Of a stretch of 64,000 nt of DNA, positions 25,220 through 35,737 are shown one piece after another; the first letter of the stretch is position 1; every line of letters starts with the position of its first letter. The notes beneath the pieces are model-generated. The model was not told the DNA's origin and made no database searches. It saw nothing but the letters and a program-made list of their open reading frames with translations. The stretch is taken from positions 3,994,501-4,058,500 of the forward strand of contig NZ_CP050700.1 in the NCBI RefSeq assembly GCF_010646885.2, read 5' to 3'. Source of the DNA: Desulfopila sp. IMCC35008. GTDB taxonomy: Bacteria > Desulfobacterota > Desulfobulbia > Desulfobulbales > Desulfocapsaceae. Made by a program: the position numbers and the translations under genes.

Positions 25220-26107
25220 TCAAATCTTCGCCCTGCCGATACCTAAGAGATCGGCAATGTTTGCCTTCGCATCCAGCACCGGCTCAATCAGGCTGTCAGT
25301 ACATGTCATGATGGTGGTCACACCCGGACCATGACCGGCCTTAAGACAATCGCTATGAACCACAATTCCAATAGAAACCGCCCCTTTTCTGTAAGTCCGG
25401 CCATAGGCATTATCATGGTCGAGCAACGCCACAATATCACCAAAGCGAATCTTGTCGAGCCTGTACTGCGCCACCGATTCAGGATCGCTGGTCATAATAT
25501 CGTAATCGCCGCTTGCTACATGGGCTGAGCCGATTCCGGACCCCATGCAGGCCGCAGGGGCGAGCGTGGTAACGGGTACCTGGAGTTTTCCATCCATCTG
25601 GCTAATGGCCATACCCAGGAGCAGGTCGGGATCAACATTAAACAGTCTGATTCCGGGAAAATCTATTAATTCCAATCCCTGACCACGGCTGTGGACTATG
25701 ATCTTGTCGTCGTAGGTCATGCGCTTCATAGCGTCAACCGGGAAATCGATCATCAAATGTTCGGAACCACCGTGCTTACCCGTCACAACGCCCTCGACAC
25801 CTTCTGCCTTGCCACTGACGATCACAGCCCTATTACCGATACAGCCATACATCTGCAGGGAATCATTTGGGAAGTCCATCCTTTTCTCGCTATTGGAATT
25901 ACAACTCACTCCAGGCTCAATATGATCTCCGGCAAGCCCGAAAGCTGAGTCACCCACTAAAACATTTGTTGTAATACCGCCAATTGACGGAAGGAGAAAT
26001 GGTGCACCATTGTGATCAACCTGGAAGGTTCCCCGCGTCCGGGGTTGACCGGGTTGACACTGCAAAAGCATCTCAACAATTTTATCTCTGTTGGTTTTAA
26101 GGACCAT
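25220..26107 (-). CDS. DUF4438-domain protein
   Basis: 295 residues matching the DUF4438 family: an N-terminal [20 protein letters not shown], a Gly-rich [55 protein letters not shown], the [33 protein letters not shown] segment, and [23 protein letters not shown] near the end. Several Cys, His and Asp residues are conserved-looking. Biochemical function is not established. It overlaps the start of the PatB-like lyase by a few bases, so a role linked to sulfur amino acids or thiols is a possible inference. No signal peptide is present. Confidence 0.82.
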   Translation of the reverse strand: MVLKTNRDKIVEMLLQCQPGQPRTRGTFQVDHNGAPFLLPSIGGITTNVLVGDSAFGLAGDHIEPGVSCNSNSEKRMDFPNDSLQMYGCIGNRAVIVSGKAEGVEGVVTGKHGGSEHLMIDFPVDAMKRMTYDDKIIVHSRGQGLELIDFPGIRLFNVDPDLLLGMAISQMDGKLQVPVTTLAPAACMGSGIGSAHVASGDYDIMTSDPESVAQYRLDKIRFGDIVALLDHDNAYGRTYRKGAVSIGIVVHSDCLKAGHGPGVTTIMTCTDSLIEPVLDAKANIADLLGIGRAKI

Positions 26108-26199
26108 TACATTACCCTATAGTGAAATATTGTTTGGATTCGTGACCTGCACCTCTACCAGATATTGAAAATGAACATAAGAAAGTAGTATACAGTTCT

Positions 26200-27408
26200 T
26201 CAGGCTGACGATGCAACCGCTTCTGCTTTCACCTTTTGTGCCACGATGATCAGGCAAAGGGAGGATGTCCCGCACAAAACAATGGAAAGCGATAGTGGAT
26301 AGAGTGTATTGTCATAAAACCTGCCGACTGATACTGAAATAACAACAGCCAATATGCTCGACACCGCCGAGACCAGAGAAGCCCCCAATCCAGCTACTTT
26401 TCCCAACGGTTGCATGGCCATGGCGGACAGATTGGAAAACAGAACACCTACACAAAACATGAAAAAATAACAACCTGCCATAAAAACAGTAAATGAATGT
26501 GAGCCGTCTTGCCCTGTCACAAGGGAAAAAACTCCTAAACAGGTCAAGCCGGCCAGACCACCAAAGCAGAGACGATACATCCCGTAATTCATAACCAATC
26601 GGCTGTTAAGAATTGCCGCCAGTCCGAAGCCGGATGCCAGCAAGGCAAAATATGCAGGGAAGCTTTCCCCCTTATCATAAATCTGCTCGAACATGATCTG
26701 CGAGGTACTCAAATAGAGCAGGAATACGCCGAAAACAAGGCCAGCGGTGACCGAGTAGCAAAGCACAGATGGATGGGAGAGGATGCGGCTTGCCGTTCGG
26801 GTTAGATTCCTCATCCTGATCGGGATTCTGTCAGCAGCAGGAAGGGTCTCCGGTTGCCGGATCAGTATCCAGCCCGTTGAACCCACCGCCATGACAAGAA
26901 AGACAAAAAAAATGGACCGCCATCCCGAGACCTTCACGATGAACTGTCCAAGGGCGGGGGCAACCATAGGTATACATATAAAAACAGTCATGATAAAGGA
27001 AAAGACACGCGCCATCCTCGGTCCTTCAAACCGGTCCCGGATCATGGCACGGGAAATAATCTTTGGCCCTGACACACCAAATCCCTGAATCATCCTGCCC
27101 AGCAGTAAAGATTCCAGCGAAGTTGCAACCATAGCCACAACGGTTCCACAACAATATATCAAAACTCCTATTGTCATCGCTTTTTTTCGACCAAGACTGT
27201 CCGAAAGAGGACCGAAAACCAATTCCCCAAAGAACATTCCGAATATAAACAGGGTAATGACCAACGGCAAATTGTTGCTATTATCGACCTGTAGCGATTC
27301 ACCGATAGCGGGCAAAGCAGGCAACATGGAATCAATGCTTAGCGCAGTCAGCGAGGTGATCAAGGCAATTCGGGCAACAAACTCTACTGAAGAGGAATTA
27401 TTTTCCAT
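26200..27408 (-). CDS. Bcr/CflA-type MFS drug efflux transporter
   Basis: About 402 residues, 12 predicted transmembrane helices. The motif A loop is GPLSDSLGRKKAM between helices 2 and 3. RMIQGFGVSGPKIISRAMIRDRFEG is the motif C-like segment of helix 5 and the following loop typical of the 12-TMS DHA1 Bcr/CflA subfamily; helix 1 contains TALSIDSMLPALPAIG. It exports drugs or metabolites by proton exchange across the inner membrane. The in-frame starts are GTG 27423 and ATG 27408; the latter gives a normal N-terminus. No regulator gene lies beside it. Confidence 0.92.
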   Translation of the reverse strand: MENNSSSVEFVARIALITSLTALSIDSMLPALPAIGESLQVDNSNNLPLVITLFIFGMFFGELVFGPLSDSLGRKKAMTIGVLIYCCGTVVAMVATSLESLLLGRMIQGFGVSGPKIISRAMIRDRFEGPRMARVFSFIMTVFICIPMVAPALGQFIVKVSGWRSIFFVFLVMAVGSTGWILIRQPETLPAADRIPIRMRNLTRTASRILSHPSVLCYSVTAGLVFGVFLLYLSTSQIMFEQIYDKGESFPAYFALLASGFGLAAILNSRLVMNYGMYRLCFGGLAGLTCLGVFSLVTGQDGSHSFTVFMAGCYFFMFCVGVLFSNLSAMAMQPLGKVAGLGASLVSAVSSILAVVISVSVGRFYDNTLYPLSLSIVLCGTSSLCLIIVAQKVKAEAVASSA

Positions 27409-27581
27409 AACGATGATTGACACCGGGTGAAGATAAGAAGCGACTCCCGGTATGGCAGACGACAGGCGAATCCCTGCATTTTCCGGAACGATTAAAATAG
27501 TGGGGATGTTACGCTATTCGTCAACTGGCAGCAAGGAAAATGGTACCCCTGGCGGTACCTACAGAGAACAATCCTGATCAA

Positions 27582-27629
27582 AAAAATAGAAGGATCTGAC
27601 TGAGCAGAAATCCATCAGATCCTTCTTTT
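27582..27629 (-). terminator. Bidirectional terminator after the cytidylate-kinase-like gene
   Basis: GAAGGATCTGA (27589-27599) and TCAGATCCTTC (27615-27625) form a perfect 11-bp stem. On the minus strand it is followed by TATTTTTTT, and on the plus strand by TTTTC, so it can end transcripts in both directions. Confidence 0.88.
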
Positions 27630-27646
27630 CGTCAGGCTATTTTCAT

Positions 27647-28486
27647 TTATTGAACATCTATATTATGAAAATTGTTAATATGCCCTTTGGCAACAGCTTC
27701 ACGATAGAGAACCTGCTGGATATTAAACTGTGATTTCATCTTATTAGAGAAGTCTTCCTGGGTTGAACCGTTTTTCAGCTTACCGTTGACCCCACTCAAT
27801 TCGATGGTTTTTTCATCGGACAATGTAACCCTGGTTTTGGGCGATAGGGCAATAAGCTGCGATTCAATATCAGCCAGCATAGCCCTTCTCTGGAGTTCGG
27901 CAACCGATTCCTCTGTCTCCTGAAAGTGTTTTTTCCGTATTGTTTTCAATATGATCTCTACAATATCATCGACGGTAAGAGAATCAACACAGAGCACCAT
28001 ATCGTAAAGACGACTGTCCCAGGTATCCTTGCCGTACAGGTTCAGACTCCATCTCCGTCGTTCTTCATCATCCTTTTTCAGATTGAATTGAACCTGATCC
28101 ACAGACCCGCTATTCTCCCTTCTCATCTCCTCCCTGACACGATCTTCCATCCTGGCATTTATCCGGACCTTTAATACATGAGAAATGTCCTGGAGAAAGA
28201 AATGGCCTGCCAAACCATGGTACACAATATTCCCTTTGGTAATCCAGGAGAGCAAAGATGTCTTGAAAAAACTCATGTATTTCTCCGGTCCATTACTAAA
28301 ACGCCCAAGCACAGTGGGAGCATCATGAAGCGCCTTTTTGAGCTTAATTTCCGGGATATTGAACTGATCAGATGCATTCACCAGGATCTCACGGGAAATA
28401 CACTCATAGTTGAGCGCTTCTGCCAGCCTTTCGGCCACCTCTTTACCGCGACTGTACGATCCTCTGGAAATAGTGATTACCGGCAT
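27647..28486 (-). CDS. Cytidylate-kinase-like protein with C-terminal BON-like domain
   Basis: 279 residues. The N-terminus ITISRGSYSRGKEVAERLAEALNYECISREIL is the P-loop region of the cytidylate kinase-like family, here with SRGSYSRGK in place of a textbook GxxGxGKS. A lid-like RMEDRVREEMRREN region and YDMVLCVDSLTVDDIVEII follow. The last 80 residues (LADIESQLIALSPKTRVTLSDEKTIELSGV...) resemble a BON domain. Such proteins are common in Desulfobacterota and their substrate is unknown. AAAGGAGGGCAACT before the ATG is a strong ribosome-binding site. A bidirectional terminator follows. Confidence 0.83.
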   Translation of the reverse strand: MPVITISRGSYSRGKEVAERLAEALNYECISREILVNASDQFNIPEIKLKKALHDAPTVLGRFSNGPEKYMSFFKTSLLSWITKGNIVYHGLAGHFFLQDISHVLKVRINARMEDRVREEMRRENSGSVDQVQFNLKKDDEERRRWSLNLYGKDTWDSRLYDMVLCVDSLTVDDIVEIILKTIRKKHFQETEESVAELQRRAMLADIESQLIALSPKTRVTLSDEKTIELSGVNGKLKNGSTQEDFSNKMKSQFNIQQVLYREAVAKGHINNFHNIDVQ

Positions 28487-28805
28487 AGTTGCCCTCCTTT
28501 GGCTTTGCCTTTTTCAGGCTTTCATAATGAACCGCAATTATGGCGTACAAGGAGAAAAGAACACTCATTAAACAGACAGGACGAAATCCATTCAGGAGCG
28601 AAGAAAAGAGATACTCGTTTTCTTGATCAATCTGCCGTTCTGACTTCACACTACTGACACATCGTAGTATATCTCGGGGAGAGAAATAATTCCAATTGTA
28701 ACTCGGAATTCTTCAACTCTTCTCACAAATTGCTCCTCCCCATCATTCTATTTCTGTTTTTTGACCAATACAGATTATGAAATAACCATTTGTAAACGGT
28801 TTTAG

Positions 28806-28834
28806 TTGACAGCAGTATGAGCAACAAATATAGC
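28806..28834 (+). promoter_or_regulatory. Strong sigma-70-like promoter of the threonine aldolase gene
   Basis: Consensus TTGACA (28806-28811), a 17-base spacer and TATAGC (28829-28834), 56 bases before the start codon. The remaining intergenic sequence 28487-28805 shows no gene. Confidence 0.75.
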
Positions 28835-28889
28835 TAGACTTCCAGGTTCAACAGGACCAAACCTGCTTACGCTTAAAGGATTACTCGCC

Positions 28890-29918
28890 ATGTACAGCTT
28901 TAAAAACGATTACGGAGAAGGAGCGCACCCACGAATTCTGGAAGCGTTACTCAAATACAATACCACCCAGGAGGAGGGATATGGACTCGACCGGCACAGT
29001 CAAAATGCCATATCCATTATCAGGGACCTGGTGGGTGGCCCCGAAGCCGATGTCCACTTTCTTTCTGGCGGGACCCAAACCAACCTGATTGCCATCAGTT
29101 CGTTCCTGCGCCCCCATGAAGCATGTATCAGTGCAATATCAGGCCACATTGCAACCCACGAAGCGGGAGCAATTGAGGCCACTGGCCATAAACTGCTTTG
29201 CGTCAACAGTGATACAGGTAAGATACACCCGGAACTGATTGAACCGGTATTGGCTGAACACCATTTTGAGCATATGGTGAAACCGAGGCTGGTGTATATC
29301 TCAAATCCCACCGAGTTGGGAACCGTTTATTCAAAAAGTGAGCTTGAAACACTCCACGCCTATTGCCGTTCAAGAAATCTTCTGCTCTATGTTGACGGTG
29401 CCCGTCTGGGTGCCGCACTCGCCTGCAGGAATGCAAACCTCACCCTGAAAGATATGTACAATCTGACAGACGCCTTCTTTATTGGCGGCACCAAGCTGGG
29501 CGCGCTACTTGGAGAAGCGATGGTTATTGCCAACAAACAATTAGGTGATGATTTTCGCTACCTGATCAAGCAGAGGGGAGGCTTGCTTGCCAAAGGACGG
29601 ATACTCGGTATCCAGTTTGAAGAACTATTAAAAGATAATCTCTACCTCCAGCTCGCCGAACATGCCAACAGCATGGCAAACTATCTGGCAGAACAACTTG
29701 CCAAAGCGGGCTGCACCTTCTGGCGTGACTCACCGACCAACCAGATTTTCCCTGTTATCGACAACCAGGTCATTGAAAAGTTATCACAGGATTTTGAGTT
29801 CTACATCTGGAGCGCCATAGACGAAAACCATTCCGCCATCAGGTTGGTCACCTCGTGGGCAACCCCCCAAGAAGCCGTTGAAGGATTTCTTCAAGGCTAC
29901 CGCAAAGCTGTTGTGTAA
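28890..29918 (+). CDS. Low-specificity L-threonine aldolase family enzyme
   Basis: 342 residues, PLP-dependent beta-eliminating lyase family. Visible: FKNDYGEGAHPRILEAL at the start, VHFLSGGTQTNLIAISSFL, HIATHEAGAIEATGHKL, NPTELGTVYSKSELE, YVDGARLGAAL with the PLP-ring Asp, and the PLP lysine in FFIGGTKLGALLGEAMV. It splits threonine or allo-threonine to glycine and acetaldehyde, or acts on related beta-hydroxy amino acids. The N-terminal YSFKNDY replaces the FRSDT of classical enzymes, as in a distinct bacterial subgroup. A consensus promoter lies just upstream. Confidence 0.92.
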   Translation: MYSFKNDYGEGAHPRILEALLKYNTTQEEGYGLDRHSQNAISIIRDLVGGPEADVHFLSGGTQTNLIAISSFLRPHEACISAISGHIATHEAGAIEATGHKLLCVNSDTGKIHPELIEPVLAEHHFEHMVKPRLVYISNPTELGTVYSKSELETLHAYCRSRNLLLYVDGARLGAALACRNANLTLKDMYNLTDAFFIGGTKLGALLGEAMVIANKQLGDDFRYLIKQRGGLLAKGRILGIQFEELLKDNLYLQLAEHANSMANYLAEQLAKAGCTFWRDSPTNQIFPVIDNQVIEKLSQDFEFYIWSAIDENHSAIRLVTSWATPQEAVEGFLQGYRKAVV

Positions 29919-29946
29919 TAAATATAATCCCCTCCCAAGGGAACTT

Positions 29947-30732
29947 TTAAGACGAAGGATGAGCTGTCGCCAGGTCGCTAACGAATTTTCGTACCAGTGC
30001 AAGCACGACTTCCGGTTGCTCCCGATGCGGTGCATGCCCACAGCCAGGTAAGATATGCTTCGTCGCCTCACCTGCTACCTGTGACACAATAGCCTTAACC
30101 TGCCGGTCGGTTCCATACTGATCATCCTCCCCCTGAAGGACCAGAGCTGGGCAGGTAATATCCGGCAAGAGTGATTCGATATTCCACTGCCCAAACGAAT
30201 CCCTCAGCCAGGTGTCGGCCCACGCCCTGAATACAGTGTCGGTATTTACTCCATGATAACGAACAAGCTTACCGGGCCCATATTCCGCATATGCCTCATC
30301 TGCCTGCCGGATGCCTTGCAAGGTAATCGGTTCCACAAAAACATGCGCCGCCTCAACCACAATCCCCAACAATCCACGATGGGGCCTGGATGCATAAACA
30401 AGACTGATGCTTCCGCCATCCGAATGACCTATCAGGATATGTTTTTTGCCAGGCAGAATAGCCTGAATAACCTGGGGCAATTCCAACAAGGCATAACTAT
30501 GAATATAGTCAATTCCCCTTGTCCCCGCCTCCGGTGAAGAATAGCCATACCCACACCTATCGTAAACCAGCCCCGGACACCCTGTTTTTAGACAGAGTTG
30601 TGCCGGGAAATCCTTCCACATCTCGACACACCCCAAACCCTCATGGAGGAATATCAGCCAGGGATTATCCTGAACACCGTCAATACGCTCATAACGGATT
30701 CTGCTGCTGTTTTCCAGGGTGATGTATTTCAT
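29947..30732 (-). CDS. Alpha/beta hydrolase
   Basis: About 261 residues. Alpha/beta-hydrolase fold: WLIFLHEGLGCVEMWKDFP with the HEGLG oxyanion segment, LVYDRCGYGYSSP, the nucleophile elbow LIGHSDGGSISL (Ser), the acid strand ALVLQGEDDQYGT (Asp), and the His in LPGCGHAPHREQPE. All triad residues are present. The substrate is unknown. The ATG at 30732 is preferred over TTG 30753; both have weak ribosome-binding sites. It converges with the threonine aldolase gene and lies downstream of the Zn-ribbon regulator (66-base gap). Confidence 0.9.
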   Translation of the reverse strand: MKYITLENSSRIRYERIDGVQDNPWLIFLHEGLGCVEMWKDFPAQLCLKTGCPGLVYDRCGYGYSSPEAGTRGIDYIHSYALLELPQVIQAILPGKKHILIGHSDGGSISLVYASRPHRGLLGIVVEAAHVFVEPITLQGIRQADEAYAEYGPGKLVRYHGVNTDTVFRAWADTWLRDSFGQWNIESLLPDITCPALVLQGEDDQYGTDRQVKAIVSQVAGEATKHILPGCGHAPHREQPEVVLALVRKFVSDLATAHPSS

Positions 30733-30798
30733 TTGTGGCTCATAATGCAACAACGAGCTGCGACCTGAGAGCCACCTGAAAAGTATGATCTACTTTCA

Positions 30799-31080
30799 TT
30801 ACAGTATCTCATAAGTGGCCATTCTTATTGATCCTTCCTTGCAACGGGGACATTTACCGGGCCTATTCAGGCGTGAACGATCCTTGAAAACATAATCGCA
30901 TGTCAGACAGACATAGGGATGAATGGTGAGTTTCTCACCGGCAGCTTCAAGACTCTTGACGATATGCGGCAGATGTTCATAGACCTCCTTTTCCCGTATG
31001 GACAAGATCTGGGAAAGGTCGTGAGCATCAAGCTCTTCGTTACGCAGCAGTTCAATCATTTTTTGCCGGATTGTCGCCAT
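30799..31080 (-). CDS. Predicted transcriptional regulator with winged helix and zinc ribbon
   Basis: 93 residues. An N-terminal winged-helix-like part (RQKMIELLRNEELDAHDLSQILSIREKEVYEHLPHIVKSL) is followed by a zinc ribbon with two CxxC pairs (YVCLTCDYVF ... GKCPRCKEG). This arrangement is known from small archaeal and bacterial predicted regulators. The start ATG at 31080 overlaps the stop of rnhA (TGATG) with GAGG seven bases upstream, indicating coupled translation. The target genes are unknown. Confidence 0.83.
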   Translation of the reverse strand: MATIRQKMIELLRNEELDAHDLSQILSIREKEVYEHLPHIVKSLEAAGEKLTIHPYVCLTCDYVFKDRSRLNRPGKCPRCKEGSIRMATYEIL

Positions 31081-31778
31081 CACTTCGCCTCATATCCGTG
31101 ATCGATGGGTAAACCAGGTTGCCGTGCTGAAGAAACTGCAAGTTTATCACACCGTTCATTCAGTTCATTTCCTGCATGTCCTTTAACCCATCGGAATTCG
31201 ACACGAATATCCTGCATGAGTTCGAGAAGTTCGGCCCAGAGATCGCTATTGAGGGCTGCTGATTTATCCGCCTTGCGCCAACCGTTGGCCTGCCATTTAC
31301 GCGCCCACCCCTTTTCAATTCCATTAACCAGGTAGGACGAATCCGAATACAAAACAATCTGTTTGGTTGTCCCCTTGACTTCACGTAGTGCCCGGATGGC
31401 GGCGGTCATTTCCATCCGGTTATTGGTCGTCATCCGGAAGCCACCGGAGAGCTCATGCTTTTGAGCCCCGTCACAGATAATTATTCCATAGCCCCCAGGG
31501 CCGGGATTATTAATAGCACCACCATCAGTATAGATAACAATGGAACCGGGTGGGACGGGTGCAGCTTGTCTTCCGGCTGCCTGTTTTTTCACCTTTTCTG
31601 AATTATTTTTCCGGCTGTATTGCGGGTCCTTTAACCATGATTCCGCCTCATCACGGGTCGGAAAACTCTTAAACTTTGCCCCGCCATAACCTTTCACCTG
31701 CTTTTCAGCAGTGGGCCAATCGGTGTAGACCCCCGTCTGCCTGCCATCTGCTACTGCATAATATTTTTTCTTTGCCAT
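31080..31778 (-). CDS. rnhA: Ribonuclease HI with N-terminal viroplasmin domain
   Basis: 232 residues. The N-terminal 50 residues are a viroplasmin/RNase H1 N-domain (YYAVADGRQTGVYTDWPTAEKQVKGYGGAKFKSF) known to bind RNA-DNA hybrids. After a linker comes the RNase HI domain (about 78-225) with the acidic active site: Asp in VIYTDGGAINNPGPGG, Glu in TNNRMEMTAAIRAL, Asp in LYSDSSYLVNG, and the late KGHAGNELNERCDKLA. It removes RNA from RNA-DNA hybrids. The downstream regulator is translationally coupled. Confidence 0.95.
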   Translation of the reverse strand: MAKKKYYAVADGRQTGVYTDWPTAEKQVKGYGGAKFKSFPTRDEAESWLKDPQYSRKNNSEKVKKQAAGRQAAPVPPGSIVIYTDGGAINNPGPGGYGIIICDGAQKHELSGGFRMTTNNRMEMTAAIRALREVKGTTKQIVLYSDSSYLVNGIEKGWARKWQANGWRKADKSAALNSDLWAELLELMQDIRVEFRWVKGHAGNELNERCDKLAVSSARQPGLPIDHGYEAK

Positions 31779-31803
31779 TCGCTACTGCTCAATCCCTCAA
31801 AAG

Positions 31804-32259
31804 CTATCCCACATTTGGCATCAGAGCCCACTTCACATGCCAACCATCCCCATCACGATCCAGACAGACAATTCCTCCGTTCTGAAACTTAAACGGTTTA
31901 TAATCGGAGCTGCCGGTGATAAGAACAGAAACCAGCTTTTCCATAAACGGAAGATGACCGACAAACATCATATCACTGTCACAGTGTAGTTCATCTGCAA
32001 AAGAGATAACATCATCCATGGGGCCAAGACCATCCCTTTTGCTGCAACCGTTTTTGGGATTCAAAAACTCAGCCAGCAATTCGGCTGTCTGCCTGGCCCT
32101 CTTTTTCCCACTATGAAAGATGGTATCGACCACCACTTTGTAGTTACAGGCGACTCCGCCGATCAGTCTGACATCTGCAACTCCCTGCCCGGAAAGAGAC
32201 CGTTCCGAATCTTCATTTTCCGATAAGCTGAGTCCGTGCTGAACGAGATAAATAGCCAT
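31804..32259 (-). CDS. SixA-like phosphohistidine phosphatase
   Basis: 151 residues, histidine phosphatase (phosphoglycerate mutase-like) superfamily, SixA group. The N-terminal motif is LVQHG, with His8 as the expected phosphoenzyme residue but Gln7 where most members have Arg (RHG). The second Arg is kept in SGKKRARQTAELL, and the second catalytic His in MFVGHLPFMEKL (about residue 102). SixA enzymes remove phosphate from phosphohistidine proteins. The Gln variant is seen in other small anaerobe homologues as far as I recall, so it need not be inactive. It sits downstream of yajC in the same direction but beyond a terminator. Confidence 0.85.
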   Translation of the reverse strand: MAIYLVQHGLSLSENEDSERSLSGQGVADVRLIGGVACNYKVVVDTIFHSGKKRARQTAELLAEFLNPKNGCSKRDGLGPMDDVISFADELHCDSDMMFVGHLPFMEKLVSVLITGSSDYKPFKFQNGGIVCLDRDGDGWHVKWALMPNVG

Positions 32260-32310
32260 ATCGATTTCCTCTCACAATGCAATAATGACTTCCAGACTGC
32301 ACCAATAAAA

Positions 32311-32342
32311 AAGCCGCTTTATTTTATCTTATAAAGCGGCTT
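32311..32342 (-). terminator. Terminator after yajC
   Basis: AAGCCGCTTTAT and ATAAAGCGGCTT form a perfect 12-bp stem; on the minus strand it is followed by TTTTATT, 46 bases after the yajC stop codon. Confidence 0.9.
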
Positions 32343-32387
32343 CAAATTTCTCTCTACAAACTGCAGAAGTTAACAACCTTTAATGCC

Positions 32388-32735
32388 TCAACCTCCACTC
32401 GGTTTCTTCACTTCCTTGCCGGCCTTATCGGTCGTAACTGCACTTCCATCTTTGTTGACAGCAGAAGCGATGGCATCACGGGAAACCTTCACCTCAATAT
32501 CTTTTGCGATCTCAATGGTCAGTACGTTATTGTCGATGTTGGTGATTACACCATACATGCCACCCTTGGTCATAACCCGGGTATTTTTTTTCAAATCCGC
32601 CAGAAACTGCTGATGCTGCTTCGCCTGTTTCTGCTGCGGCCTGATCAACAAAAAATAAAAAACAACGAATATAAGTATAAGCGGGATAAAATTGCCGAAA
32701 GCTCCCAAAGAACCCGCAGCGGCTGCACCATCCAT
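32388..32735 (-). CDS. yajC: Preprotein translocase accessory subunit YajC
   Basis: 115 residues. One transmembrane helix (about 15-37, FIPLILIFVVFYFLLIRPQQKQ) followed by the diagnostic RPQQKQAKQHQQFLADLKKNTRVMTKGGMYGVI segment of the YajC family. YajC associates with SecDF in the inner membrane. In many bacteria tgt-yajC-secD-secF lie together; here a terminator follows yajC, so secD and secF must be elsewhere. AAGGAGGAATATTT lies before the ATG. Confidence 0.96.
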   Translation of the reverse strand: MDGAAAAGSLGAFGNFIPLILIFVVFYFLLIRPQQKQAKQHQQFLADLKKNTRVMTKGGMYGVITNIDNNVLTIEIAKDIEVKVSRDAIASAVNKDGSAVTTDKAGKEVKKPSGG

Positions 32736-32830
32736 AAATATTCCTCCTTAAAATTTTCTTTTCTCGTGTATCCCGTCATAAATAAGTAAAATTAACCGGA
32801 CCACTCCATAATTATTGATTGCTAACATAA

Positions 32831-34371
<1,541 letters not shown>

Positions 34372-35733
34372 ATGAACTCTATTCTCCTCATTGGCAATCT
34401 CGACGGACAGGATGCCCTTGTAAAAGCGGTTTCATCACTGCCGGATATATCGCTCACAAAGACAGAAGACGAGCAAGGTGCCCGCATCAACCTGGCAGCT
34501 TCTGACGCATCCCTTATGATCTGCAACCTCACGGATGACGGACCGGTTCGCCTTGAGAACCTTGCAAAGATAACTCGGAAATACCCACACATACCAACCA
34601 TCGCCACCCTAAATCCGGACCATTTCCAGGTACCGGAGGTGATGAAAACCGGTGCCAGTGTATGCCTGTGCCATCCCGTCGATCCGGGAGAATTGGTCAA
34701 TCAGGTCGTCAAAGTCCTCGAAGAATCGACCAGCGGATCTGTTCGGGGTATCCCCATTCACAGTCTGCTGCAAATGCTGGAGAGTGAGGAAAAAACATGT
34801 ACCCTGAGGATTAGCAAAAAAGATGAAACAGGGCTGATATTTATCCGTAAGGGAGTGGTTATAGCGGCGGAGGCTGGTGAGCTTGCCAACGAAGACGCAA
34901 TTTATGATCTCATCACCTGGGAAAACAGTGAAGTGGAACTGCTTCATTTCAATTCCCAGCGCGCTAAAACAATTAAAAAGCCTCTCATCTCCTTGATTAT
35001 GGAAGCATTCAGGCTCAAAGACGAAAGAGACAGCCTGGAAGAGAAACAGGAATTGCTCAAAAAGCCTAAGCTTGACCTCAAGCACATCTCTACCTCCGGA
35101 AGTCGTATATCGCTTGATATCGGTGCCAAGATCAAGCTGGAATTCGACGAGATAGATACCCCGCTGGTTTCAACCATGGTAGGCATGGTCCCCGACCAAC
35201 ATATCATTGTCACCACACCTCAACCGTTTTCCATTGTCCAGAATGCCATGGAGAACGAAAGCAGGGTCATCGTGAAATATGTGCACATGGGGCGACTCTG
35301 CATGTTTAAATCGGTGCTGCTAAAAACAATTACCGACCCCTCCCAGTTGCTCTTTCTCAATTATCCGCCCGTTATTCATTTTCATGAACTACGCCGGGCC
35401 AAACGAACTTCCATTTTCGTCCCCTGCACTATCCACCTGCCCAAGGGGCCTGAATACTATGGTGTTCTTGTAGATCTTTCCGGGCTCGGCTGCCTCTGCC
35501 AGGTCAAAATCAAGGGGAATGCGGAGCTACCAGCCTTTGACATCGACACCCGGATACAGCTTCGCTGTCTCCTGCCAGGGTTAAAGGATGACCAGGAGTT
35601 GGGAGGGATTGTCAAAAATATCAAAAAAACTGCTACCGAAATACGGATCGGTATAGAATTTATAGGGTTGCAGACGTATTTGAAGGATGTGATTGAGAAA
35701 TATCTCTATTCAGTAGAATCAATCTCCGTCTGA
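34372..35733 (+). CDS. Receiver-like, DUF4388 and PilZ multidomain protein
   Basis: 453 residues. Residues 1-120 look like a response-regulator fold without a clear phospho-acceptor (SILLIGNLDGQDALV ... LMICNLTDD). About 125-225 is a DUF4388/PATAN domain (IPIHSLLQMLESEEKTCTLRI, GLIFIRKGVVIAAEAGEL). About 245-340 resembles a YcgR-type PilZN domain, and 345-453 is a PilZ domain with the c-di-GMP-binding RRAKRTSIFVPC and DLSGLGCLC motifs. It probably binds c-di-GMP and controls motility, pili or surface behaviour. The gene has no clear ribosome-binding site before the ATG at 34372. Confidence 0.85.
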   Translation: MNSILLIGNLDGQDALVKAVSSLPDISLTKTEDEQGARINLAASDASLMICNLTDDGPVRLENLAKITRKYPHIPTIATLNPDHFQVPEVMKTGASVCLCHPVDPGELVNQVVKVLEESTSGSVRGIPIHSLLQMLESEEKTCTLRISKKDETGLIFIRKGVVIAAEAGELANEDAIYDLITWENSEVELLHFNSQRAKTIKKPLISLIMEAFRLKDERDSLEEKQELLKKPKLDLKHISTSGSRISLDIGAKIKLEFDEIDTPLVSTMVGMVPDQHIIVTTPQPFSIVQNAMENESRVIVKYVHMGRLCMFKSVLLKTITDPSQLLFLNYPPVIHFHELRRAKRTSIFVPCTIHLPKGPEYYGVLVDLSGLGCLCQVKIKGNAELPAFDIDTRIQLRCLLPGLKDDQELGGIVKNIKKTATEIRIGIEFIGLQTYLKDVIEKYLYSVESISV

Positions 35734-35737
35734 AACG

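Noticed and set aside
28443..28649. 68-codon leftward frame with a hydrophobic stretch
   Set aside because: Overlaps the start of the cytidylate-kinase-like gene and lacks a ribosome-binding site.
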